Below, piece by piece: positions 35,861 through 43,757 of a DNA stretch of 64,000 bases. A model generated the notes under the pieces. That model saw only the letters and a program-made list of their open reading frames with translations. It had not been told where the DNA came from and ran no database searches. Source of the DNA: an uncultured Eggerthellaceae bacterium (GTDB lineage: Bacteria > Actinomycetota > Coriobacteriia > Coriobacteriales > Eggerthellaceae); NCBI GenBank assembly GCA_910588095.1, contig CAJUQH010000003.1, forward strand, positions 96,042-160,041, read 5' to 3'. The translations under genes were made by a program, and so were the position numbers. The stretch's first letter is position 1, and each line of letters opens with the position of its first letter.

Positions 35861-36220
35861 ATGGCAGATCAGAAGTACGCTTTGCTCGTTGACTACACCT
35901 ACTTCTCTGGCAACCATGCTGCTGAGATCGGGTGCAAGGAAGAGCTGGGCCTTCCTCTCGAGCAGTTCGGCATCAAGGAGGTGCAGGTCGGCCCCTTCCG
36001 CAAGTGCGAGGGTGACACCGGCGACGCCTGGGAGTGGTTCTACGTTCCGTGCCCCACTTCCATCTTCTCCGAGCACTGGGGTACCGGCGGCGACAAGGCC
36101 GGCCAGCGTCCCCTGGCCGTGCAGGTCGAGGAGTCTCACTCCATGTACTACGGCACCCTGGAGGACATGATCGCTAAGATGGCCGAGTTCGACCGTCCGA
36201 TGGTGCTCTGGCAGCTGTAG
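35861..36220 (+). CDS. Degenerate ferredoxin-type partner subunit of the Mo enzyme
   Basis: 119 residues, 20 bp after the large subunit. The start KYALLVDYTYFSGNHAAEIGC matches the first cluster site of four-cluster electron-transfer subunits (normally CxxCxxCxxxC) with Phe15, Asn18 and Ala21 in place of the first three cysteines; only Cys25 remains. The end (SMYYGTLEDMIAKM) matches the usual C-terminal MYYGT segment, but its preceding cysteines are also gone. The middle with two cluster domains is shortened. It should keep the docking shape without most or all clusters. Confidence 0.75.
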   Translation: MADQKYALLVDYTYFSGNHAAEIGCKEELGLPLEQFGIKEVQVGPFRKCEGDTGDAWEWFYVPCPTSIFSEHWGTGGDKAGQRPLAVQVEESHSMYYGTLEDMIAKMAEFDRPMVLWQL

Positions 36221-36238
36221 TTTAGCCGTGTTATGATT

Positions 36239-36276
36239 GTTGCGGCCATCGGTCAGCGATGGCTGGTGGCCGCAAC
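36239..36276 (+). promoter_or_regulatory. Hairpin between Mo-operon genes 2 and 3
   Basis: GTTGCGGCCA (36239-36248) and TGGCCGCAAC (36267-36276) are perfect 10-bp arms, with inner ATCG/CGAT pairing. No T-run follows. It probably sets differential mRNA stability or processing within the operon. Confidence 0.6.
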
Positions 36277-36306
36277 ATCGTGTTCAAGACTAACAAGGAG
36301 GTCAAC

Positions 36307-36582
36307 ATGACCCGTGACGAGTTCCTGGCCCTTGACGCGCCTGAGGCTGCTGAGATCCTCAACAAGCTCGTGGCTGACGGCAAGACCAAGGATGAGGCTA
36401 TGGCCGAAGAGGGCATCACCCAGGCCGACCTCATGAAGGCTCAGATCTTCTGGGTGAAGGACAAGTTCATCGCCCGCGCTTGGGGTGGCTACACCTCCAC
36501 GAAGCGCACTGGCAATGAGGCTGGCGACGACGAGAAGGGCGTCGGCGGCTCCGACCCCTCCAAGGGCTTCGCTGGCATCTAG
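36307..36582 (+). CDS. Small acidic protein of the Mo operon, unknown
   Basis: 91 residues. The first half is helical (EAAEILNKLVADGKTKDEAM); the rest contains IFWVKDKFIARAWGGYTSTKR and a Gly/Asp-rich tail. No cysteines. AAGGAGGTCAAC precedes the ATG, and an earlier in-frame start has no site. Codon bias matches the two upstream Mo genes, and a terminator follows, so it belongs to the same unit. It may be an assembly or maturation factor; this is context only. Confidence 0.75.
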   Translation: MTRDEFLALDAPEAAEILNKLVADGKTKDEAMAEEGITQADLMKAQIFWVKDKFIARAWGGYTSTKRTGNEAGDDEKGVGGSDPSKGFAGI

Positions 36583-36607
36583 TCCGAATCGCTCTTTTGC
36601 GAATCGA

Positions 36608-36640
36608 GGGCCCGCCCTTTCCGGGCGGGTCCTTTCTTTA
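36608..36640 (+). terminator. Terminator of the Mo operon
   Basis: GGCCCGCCC and GGGCGGGTC arms around TTTCC, then TTTCTTTA. Confidence 0.85.
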
Positions 36641-36780
36641 AGCGTCGCATTCCTGGTGCTGCATCGCATGTTCGCCGTATGGCCCGCAGAGCCTGCTCGA
36701 CAGCGAGCAATCTCTGCGGACAATACAGCATTCACTCATGTCCTGTCCTATCCGAACCTGAATGCAGGAGGTATGCGCTG

Positions 36781-37122
36781 ATGGCAACCGAGGAAGAGAT
36801 CATCGCAGAGATCGAAGAGATGGGCCGTCTGACCGATGAGCAGGAGCTCATCCTGTACAACATCACCTTGAAGCAGGACGAGCTGGGTCGCCAGTCCACC
36901 AACATGCTGTTGAGCAAGGTGAAGGACGACCCCATCTACCAGCCCATGATCGATCGCGAGCTGCTCACCTACGAGGTGTTCAACCATGGTGGCAACCATG
37001 AGATAGCCAGCCTCTACGTAACGCTGAAGGGCTTGCGCTACTGCATCATGCACAAGGACGAGATATCCCCTCGCCGCAAGCTGAACCCCGCTGGCGCACC
37101 TTGGGACTCGGTGCCTGCGTAA
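36781..37122 (+). CDS. Unknown 113-residue protein after the Mo operon
   Basis: Two helical parts: an acidic N-terminus (ATEEEIIAEIEEMGRLTDEQE) and a central DPIYQPMIDRELLTYEVF segment, then a short basic C-terminus. One cysteine; no membrane segment. GGAGGT lies 8 bases before the ATG. It follows the Mo terminator in the same direction and may have its own promoter. No homology is recognised. Confidence 0.7.
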   Translation: MATEEEIIAEIEEMGRLTDEQELILYNITLKQDELGRQSTNMLLSKVKDDPIYQPMIDRELLTYEVFNHGGNHEIASLYVTLKGLRYCIMHKDEISPRRKLNPAGAPWDSVPA

Positions 37123-37205
37123 GCAGTGCACCGTTGCCGTGCGGTTAGCGCAGGTTGCCTGTGCTGCTGCTTCAGAACACGATAAAACCTGATAGGCGCG
37201 ATAAG

Positions 37206-39461
37206 ATGGGCGTGAGCCTTGGCGTCGACGTGAGCAAGCTGGATCTGTGCTTCGGGGGTTTCTCGCCCACGGTCATGGGAGATGGCATCGCTACGAGCGA
37301 ACGCGTCGAGCAGTCCGAGCGGCGCTTGGCGGCGCGGCGCGAGGCCTTGGAGCGAGCGGCCGCTATCGAGGCAGCTCGTGCTTCCGAGGTGTGCGACTGG
37401 TGCGACGAGGCCGGCAACCGCTGGGAGTACGTGGTGCTCGATGGTGCGGAGGTGCGCATCGAGGGCTGCGAGGCGGCTGGCGCTAGGCTGGACGTTCCGA
37501 TGGCCGTCGCGGGATTGCCGGTGGTGGCCCTGGCGGCCGATGCCTGCGCGTTCCTTCCCCTTGTCGAGGAAGCGACGTGCCCTGACACGGTGCTGTCCAT
37601 CGGCTTCTGCGCGTTCCGGGGCAACAAGGCGCTCCGACGCGTGCGGCTGCCCCGCAACCTGGCGACCTTCGATTCCGGTTGGTTCCGCAACTGCCCACGG
37701 CTGGAGAGCCTGGTGCTGCCCGGTGCCTGGGACACCTTGGACGCGAGCATATTCGACGTGCCTGCCCTCAAGCGCCTGTTGGTGGGGCCGGGTACGGCCG
37801 AAGTCGCACCGGGGGCGTTCGGGAAGAGCTGCTTGGAATCCATCGAGGTCGACGAGGGGAACCCCTATCTGGCGACCGACGGGCGCGCGCTGTACTCGAA
37901 AGAGGGCAGCGCCCTGGTGGCCTTGGCGGTGCCGGGGCCAGCATACCGGGTGCGGGAGGGCTGCCGCATCTTGGCGAAGAAGGCGCTGAGCACCTTCGAG
38001 GATTTGGTCGAGGTGGAGCTGCCTGATAGCGTTGAGGTGGTGGGGGAATACGCGTTCTCGCGTACGGGCGTTGCCACGTTCACGGCGCCGATGGCTTTGG
38101 AGGCCATCCTTGAGCGTGCCTTCTTTGACTGTGCGCACCTGACGCAGGCGACGCTCGGCGACAAGCTTCGCTACGTAGGCGACCACGCCTTCACCGGTAC
38201 GGCTGTGGAGGAGCTGCGGCTGCCGGCAACCGTGGAGGGCATCGGCCACCCGCTGGCAGACGGCACGGGGCTCACCTATGCGGGGCCTGATGCGACGTTC
38301 TCCATCGCTGCCGGGTCTGAGCGCTTGCTGCTGGACGAGCACGGCGGCCTGTACCGCGAGCAGGAGGATGGGCACCATCTGGTGCGCATGATGGACCCGC
38401 GGGCGACGGCTTACGAGGTGGCGCCGGGCACGATCGCCATCGACGACGGGGCCTTCTTCAGGCATCCTGCCATAGCCGAGGTGGCGCTGCCCGCGAGCTT
38501 GCGGCGCATCGGCGCGGCGGCGTTCCGCGACTGCCGCAGCTTGGCGCGGGCTGACTTCCCTGAGGGGCTGGAATCCATCGGCGACGAGGCGTTCCTCGAC
38601 ACCGTGCTCGAGCGCGCGAGCATACCGGCGGGGCTCGTGCGCATAGGCGACCGCGCGCTGGTGACCCACGGCGCCCATCATGGCAAGGTGCCGCCCACGC
38701 TGCGCGATATGGAGGTGGCGCCGGGCAATGGGCGCTTCCGCATGGAATCGGGCCTGCTGCTCGAGCGGCTGGACGATGGCCGCACCCGAGTGGTGCATTT
38801 CACCGATGCGGTGGAGCGCGTGGCCATACCCCCTGAGGTGACGGTCGTTGCGCCTTACGCGTTCAATGGCGCGCGCAACCTGCGCGAGCTTGCGCTGTCG
38901 GACCGCATAACCGAGGTGGGCATCCGCGGGCTGGCCATCGACTGCCTGCTCGACCGCATCCATGTTGACCTGGTGGAGCCTGTCGGCGGCCATGACAGCC
39001 TGGACGTGCGCTTCCCGGCAACCGATCGCGGCACGCAGCAGATGAAGCTGGCGTTCAGCGTGCCCGACCGCGTGAGCGTGCGCACCCTTCTCGAGCACTA
39101 CGACAACGCCATACTGAACGGCAGCAGCTTTGACGTCGAGACCGAGCAGGGGCTCGACCTGTACGAGCAGGTGACGCGCATCATCGCGCGGCTGCTGGAC
39201 CCGGTGTGCATGCTGGAGGTCAACCGCAGCATGGCCGAGCGCTTCCTGGCCAGCAACATCGAGCCGGCGTGCGTGGCCATCGCGCGCCATGACGACCGGC
39301 GCTCCATCGACGCGCTGCTCGATCTGGGGTTCCTGAACGAGGGCAACCTCTACGCGGTCATCGAGAAGGTGGGCGCGGTGCAAGATGCGGCCATGACCGG
39401 CTACCTGCTGGAGGCGAAGCGGCAGCGCTTCGGCGGGGGCGGCCTGGACTTCGACCTTTAG
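37206..39461 (+). CDS. Cytoplasmic BspA-type leucine-rich repeat protein
   Basis: 751 residues, no signal peptide. From about residue 100 there are many LRR_5 units with the pattern xxFxxCxxLxxVxLPxxLxxIGxxAF (examples: LPASLRRIGAAAFRDCRSL and LPDSVEVVGEYAFSRTG). A coiled basic N-terminal part (ERRLAARREALERAAAIEA) and a helical C-terminus (ARHDDRRSIDALLDLGFLNEGN, ankyrin-like) flank them. The ATG at 37206 begins the conserved-looking part; a TTG at 37155 is an alternative, and neither has a strong ribosome site. It ends 8 bp before the VWA gene. The LRR part probably serves as a recognition or scaffold module for the AAA+/VWA pair. Confidence 0.8.
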   Translation: MGVSLGVDVSKLDLCFGGFSPTVMGDGIATSERVEQSERRLAARREALERAAAIEAARASEVCDWCDEAGNRWEYVVLDGAEVRIEGCEAAGARLDVPMAVAGLPVVALAADACAFLPLVEEATCPDTVLSIGFCAFRGNKALRRVRLPRNLATFDSGWFRNCPRLESLVLPGAWDTLDASIFDVPALKRLLVGPGTAEVAPGAFGKSCLESIEVDEGNPYLATDGRALYSKEGSALVALAVPGPAYRVREGCRILAKKALSTFEDLVEVELPDSVEVVGEYAFSRTGVATFTAPMALEAILERAFFDCAHLTQATLGDKLRYVGDHAFTGTAVEELRLPATVEGIGHPLADGTGLTYAGPDATFSIAAGSERLLLDEHGGLYREQEDGHHLVRMMDPRATAYEVAPGTIAIDDGAFFRHPAIAEVALPASLRRIGAAAFRDCRSLARADFPEGLESIGDEAFLDTVLERASIPAGLVRIGDRALVTHGAHHGKVPPTLRDMEVAPGNGRFRMESGLLLERLDDGRTRVVHFTDAVERVAIPPEVTVVAPYAFNGARNLRELALSDRITEVGIRGLAIDCLLDRIHVDLVEPVGGHDSLDVRFPATDRGTQQMKLAFSVPDRVSVRTLLEHYDNAILNGSSFDVETEQGLDLYEQVTRIIARLLDPVCMLEVNRSMAERFLASNIEPACVAIARHDDRRSIDALLDLGFLNEGNLYAVIEKVGAVQDAAMTGYLLEAKRQRFGGGGLDFDL

Positions 39462-39469
39462 GGCAGCGC

Positions 39470-41173
39470 ATGGCTACGGGACCTGCAATGCGCGATGCGA
39501 AGCTGGAGCGGCGCGAGAAGGAAGACCAGCTGGCGGCGGACATCATCGACGAGTGCCGCGTGCAGCTGATGCTGAAGTTCCGCTTCCTCGACCGTGCCTT
39601 GTGGCGCATGGGCCTTGAGCCGCTGCGCGTGCACGCCGCCTACCCGCTGGCCACCGACGGCACGCGCGTGGTGTGCGATCCGCCGCGGGTCATCGCGCGG
39701 TTCCAGGAGTCGTTCGACGAATCCATCCGCGACTACCTGCACATGGTGATGCACTGCATCTTCCGGCACCCCTATGACGAGGACCACGTCGACCGCGAAG
39801 CGTGGGACCTCACCTGCGACATGATGGTGGAGAACGCCGTGATGGACCTGTGCGGTAGCCGCTTCGAGAGCGCTGACGACCCGGCGCGGCGCGAGGCGCT
39901 GGACAACGTGCGCATGCTGGCGGGCGCGGTGCTGCCCGGCAAGGTGTACGCCCTGGTGAAGGCGCTGGTGCAGACCCCTGACGGCCAGCAGTTCCGCGGC
40001 ATGGGGCGCAGCACGCTGAACGAATGGCACGCGCTGTTCGAGCGCGATGACCATGGCGGGTGGCCTGCGCGCAACAAGGACGCGCGCAAGCCCGGCGATG
40101 GCGGCGAGGGCCAGGGCGAGGGCCTGGTGGAGGACGACGAGGATCCCGAGGTGCAGGGCGATGGCATCCATGCCGACTCGCCGGAGGACAGCGCGGATGA
40201 CCAGATGCAGGCCGAGCAGCAGGTGGCGGCGGGGCAGCAGGATGCCGATGATGGCGCGGCTGAGGATGAGGCCGGCGATGCTGACCCGCAGGACGCAAGC
40301 GACGAGCCGGAAGGGCCGTCCGACGAGGCGGACGAGGCGAACAGCTCGGGCAGCGCCGATGCCGACGATGCCAGCGATGACGCCGCGCCGCCCGAGCGCG
40401 ACCGGCCCCGCGAGGACGACCCCGAGGCCGATCGGCGCGAGTGGGAGGACATCGCCAAGCAGATAGAGATGAACCTCGAGACGTTCTCGAGGGAGTGGGG
40501 CGACGAGGCGGGCAGCCTGATGGCGAGCCTGGCCGTAGCGAACCGCAAAGCCTACAGCTACAGCGACTTCCTGCGCCGCTTCATGGTGCAGAGCGAGGAG
40601 ATGGTGCTCAACCAGGACGAGTTCGACGTCATCTGCTACACCTACGGCATGGACCTGTACGGCAACATGCCGCTCATCGAGCCGCTGGAGTACAAGGAGA
40701 CCGACCGCGTGCGCGACTTCGCCGTGGTCATCGACACGTCGGAATCGGTCAGCGGCGACATGGTGCGGCGCTTCCTGGCGCACACGTTCCAGATGCTCAA
40801 GAGCTCGGAGGATTACGCCACCGAGGTGAACATCCATATCATCCAATGCGACGCGCGCGTGCAGTCGGATACCAAGGTGACGAGCCTGCGCGACGTGGAC
40901 CGCATGATGGAGGGCTTCACCGTGCGCGGCTTCGGCGGCACCGACTTCCGCCCGGCCTTCGATTACGTGGACATGCTGGTGAAGCGTGGCGAGTTCGAGC
41001 GGCTGCGCGGGCTCATCTACTTCACGGACGGGTTCGGCACCTTCCCCGAGAAGGCGCCGGCCTATGACGCGGCGTTCGTGTTCATGGATGACGAGGCGCG
41101 CGAGATACCGCCGGTGCCGCCTTGGGCGTGCAAGCTGGTCTTGGACGAGGCGGCGGTGCAGAAGATGGGCTGA
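39470..41173 (+). CDS. VWA protein with N-terminal metallopeptidase-like domain (DUF2201 type)
   Basis: 567 residues. The N-terminal domain has HMVMHCIFRH (His91, His95, His100), an HxxxHxxxxH site as in predicted metallopeptidases paired with VWA domains. A very acidic linker (about 205-325) is followed by a VWA domain: MIDAS DTSES near 422, GGTDFRP and IYFTDGFGTFP. Such proteins work with MoxR-family AAA+ ATPases, where the VWA binds a client and the ATPase drives remodelling or metal-cofactor insertion. It lies directly between the LRR gene and the AAA+ gene. Confidence 0.85.
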   Translation: MATGPAMRDAKLERREKEDQLAADIIDECRVQLMLKFRFLDRALWRMGLEPLRVHAAYPLATDGTRVVCDPPRVIARFQESFDESIRDYLHMVMHCIFRHPYDEDHVDREAWDLTCDMMVENAVMDLCGSRFESADDPARREALDNVRMLAGAVLPGKVYALVKALVQTPDGQQFRGMGRSTLNEWHALFERDDHGGWPARNKDARKPGDGGEGQGEGLVEDDEDPEVQGDGIHADSPEDSADDQMQAEQQVAAGQQDADDGAAEDEAGDADPQDASDEPEGPSDEADEANSSGSADADDASDDAAPPERDRPREDDPEADRREWEDIAKQIEMNLETFSREWGDEAGSLMASLAVANRKAYSYSDFLRRFMVQSEEMVLNQDEFDVICYTYGMDLYGNMPLIEPLEYKETDRVRDFAVVIDTSESVSGDMVRRFLAHTFQMLKSSEDYATEVNIHIIQCDARVQSDTKVTSLRDVDRMMEGFTVRGFGGTDFRPAFDYVDMLVKRGEFERLRGLIYFTDGFGTFPEKAPAYDAAFVFMDDEAREIPPVPPWACKLVLDEAAVQKMG

Positions 41174-41261
41174 CGCCCTTGCATAAGATGAGCGCATGAT
41201 GCGAGGCGCGAGAGAGAACGATGCGGGTTGCGATAATGAGACGGGAAGGGAAGGAGCGCAC

Positions 41262-43676
41262 GTGAACATAGCAGCAGCGAAGCAGCAGATAAAGGACACC
41301 GTGGAGGCGTACCTGCAGAAGGACGACGCGGGCATGCACGTCATCGACCCAGTGCACCAGCGGCCGGTGTTCCTGCTGGGCGCGCCAGGCATAGGCAAGA
41401 CGGCCATCATGGAGCAGGTGGCCCAGGAGCTGGGCATAGGCATCGTCTCGTATTCGATGACCCACCACACGCGCCAGAGCGCGCTGGGGCTGCCGCGCAT
41501 CGTGCCACGCGAGTTCGACGGATTCTCCTACGAGGCGTCGGAGTACACCATGTCTGAGATCGTGGCGGCCATCTACGACTACATGGAGCGCACCGACCTG
41601 CGTTGCGGCATCTTGTTCCTGGATGAGATAAACTGCGTGTCCGAGACGCTGTACCCTTCGATGCTGCAGTTCTTGCAGTTCAAGACGTTCGGCAAGCACA
41701 AGGTGCCCGAGGGCTGGGTGGTGGCGTGCGCGGGCAACCCGCCCGAGTACAACCGCTCGGTGCACGAGTTCGACATCGTGACGCTTGACCGCTTGCGCGA
41801 GATAGCGGTGGAGCCCGACTACGCGGCATGGAAGGCCTACGCTTCGGCCAAGGGGCTGCACCCAGCTGTGACCACATTCCTGGAAGCGAAGAAGGACTGC
41901 TTCTACAAGGTGGAGGGGCGCCCCGGCGGCGGCAAGGCGTTCGTGACCGCCCGCGGTTGGGAGGATCTGGCCCAGGTCATCGCGCTGTACGAGGCGATGG
42001 GCAAGCCGGTCGACCGCGAGCTGATGGGGCAGTTCCTGCGCGATGACGAGATAGCCGACGCCTTTGCCGTGTACTACGCGCTGTTCGAGAAGTACCGGTC
42101 TGACTACCAGGTGGACGCCATATTAAGCGGCCAGGTGGGCGATGGCATACGGCAACGGGCGCGCGAGGCGGAATTCGACGAGCGCCTGGCGCTCATCGGG
42201 TTGATGCTGGATGGCCTGGCGCGCGATTGCGCCCAGGTGCTCGACCAGGAGGCGGTGGTGCTGCAGCTGCGCGACGTGCTGCGCGAGGCGAAGGGCGAGC
42301 TGCTGGCCGGTGCGGCGCTGGACGTGGCGGTGGCCCCGAAGGTGGCCGCCCGCGACGCGGCGCTGGCGCGCAAGGTGGAGTCGGGCACGGCGGCGGCGTC
42401 CTACGTGCGGCGCGAGAAGCTGGTCATCGGGCTGCTGCGCGACTTCATGGCCCAGTGCGCGCTGGCGAAGGCCCGCGAGGGCGCCGAGGCGTTCGGCATC
42501 ATCGAGGCGGCGTACAAGGCCGAGGTGGCGAAGCTCGACCCGCTGGCCGAGGCGGCGGGCAAGCGCATCGACTGCGCTTTCGACTTCATCGACGAGTGCT
42601 TCGGCAACCGCGAGATGCTGGTGTTCATGGCCGAGATGGCCACGCGCCAAGCCACGACGCAGTTCGTGGCGCGCTATGGCAATGACAAGTACTATGCGCA
42701 CAACCAGGAGCTGCAGGTAGACGCCGCGCGCATGGGCCTGGCCGAGCGGGCGAGCCTGCTCGACGAGCTGAGCGAGAGCATAGCGGGAGCGGCCCATTCC
42801 GTCGACACGGGCGGTGTGGCTGGCCTGCGCGGGGCCGATGCGGGGCTGGGGGCGGCAGCTGGCGCGGGGTCGCAGGCCGCTGCGGCGGCGCCTTCGGGCA
42901 GCACGCACGGCGCGGATGATGCGGCCGAAGGGCGGCAGGTGACGGCCGTTGCGGCGGCGGAAGGCCGGGACCTGGCCCGCATATTGGACGACTACTACCG
43001 CGGCAAGCAGTTCGAGTACGGCTTCGCCGGCGTGTGCAAGATGCTGCTGCCCGTGACCGAGCTGAAGGGCAAGAAGGTGCTCGACATCTGCTGCCGCCGC
43101 GGCATGGGCGTGTACAAGATAAGCTCGATGGTGGGCAATGAGGGCACGGCCGTGGGCACCGATTGGAGCGCAGCCTACATCCAAGAGGCGAAGGACGGCA
43201 TGGAGCGCGCCTGGCACGACAGCGGCCTGGCCCGCAACAACATGGACTTCCGCGTGGCCTATCCCGAGGACCTCATCGCCGCGGGCATCGGCAGCGGCAC
43301 CATGGATGCGGTGTACGTGAACAACGTGATGACGCTGTTCTGCGACCAGGCCCAGGCGCTGCGGGAGTTCGGCCGCGTGCTGCGCCCGGGCGGGCTGCTC
43401 ATCATGGAGACGGTGTTCGCCGACCGGCCGCGCACGCCCGAGGTGGTGGATGCCGCGCGCGAGCTGGGCAACAGCATCCAGGCGGCTCGCACGGCCGAGG
43501 AGAACCGCGCGTGGCTCGATGCGGCGGGCTTCGAGGAGCCTTCCATCGAGGACAGCTACGAGGTGGCTGCCGACCGCGGCTACAGGGCCGACCAGAAGGT
43601 GGATACGGTGCCCGGCGACGAGGACGTGCGCTACCGTGCGGTTTCCATGTACGTGCGCAAGAAGCAGGCCAGCTGA
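41262..43676 (+). CDS. MoxR-like AAA+ ATPase fused to a SAM-dependent methyltransferase
   Basis: 804 residues from a GTG with AAGGAG 6-8 bases upstream (an ATG at 41196 is possible). The AAA+ part has Walker A GAPGIGKT (40-47), Walker B LFLDEIN near 117, and a GNPPEYNRSVHEFD sensor-1 region. A helical region follows to about 515. A Gly/Ala linker (about 520-575) leads to a Rossmann methyltransferase: motif I VLDICCRRGMG near 605 (Cys/Arg in place of the usual Gly residues), VGTDWS, FGRVLRPGGLLIMETVF. The substrate is unknown. The AAA+/methyltransferase fusion is the oddest member of this three-gene set. Confidence 0.85.
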   Translation: MNIAAAKQQIKDTVEAYLQKDDAGMHVIDPVHQRPVFLLGAPGIGKTAIMEQVAQELGIGIVSYSMTHHTRQSALGLPRIVPREFDGFSYEASEYTMSEIVAAIYDYMERTDLRCGILFLDEINCVSETLYPSMLQFLQFKTFGKHKVPEGWVVACAGNPPEYNRSVHEFDIVTLDRLREIAVEPDYAAWKAYASAKGLHPAVTTFLEAKKDCFYKVEGRPGGGKAFVTARGWEDLAQVIALYEAMGKPVDRELMGQFLRDDEIADAFAVYYALFEKYRSDYQVDAILSGQVGDGIRQRAREAEFDERLALIGLMLDGLARDCAQVLDQEAVVLQLRDVLREAKGELLAGAALDVAVAPKVAARDAALARKVESGTAAASYVRREKLVIGLLRDFMAQCALAKAREGAEAFGIIEAAYKAEVAKLDPLAEAAGKRIDCAFDFIDECFGNREMLVFMAEMATRQATTQFVARYGNDKYYAHNQELQVDAARMGLAERASLLDELSESIAGAAHSVDTGGVAGLRGADAGLGAAAGAGSQAAAAAPSGSTHGADDAAEGRQVTAVAAAEGRDLARILDDYYRGKQFEYGFAGVCKMLLPVTELKGKKVLDICCRRGMGVYKISSMVGNEGTAVGTDWSAAYIQEAKDGMERAWHDSGLARNNMDFRVAYPEDLIAAGIGSGTMDAVYVNNVMTLFCDQAQALREFGRVLRPGGLLIMETVFADRPRTPEVVDAARELGNSIQAARTAEENRAWLDAAGFEEPSIEDSYEVAADRGYRADQKVDTVPGDEDVRYRAVSMYVRKKQAS

Positions 43677-43757
43677 GGCTGTTTCGAGCCGATGCGCCGC
43701 CCAGAGCTGCGGTACAATAATCAGGTTACGCAAGACACGAGACCGGCGGGGGAACAA

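Noticed and set aside
37038..39383. 781-codon minus-strand frame across the LRR gene
   Set aside because: High-GC shadow; composition is dominated by His, Arg, Ala and Gln and the plus strand encodes clear LRR units.
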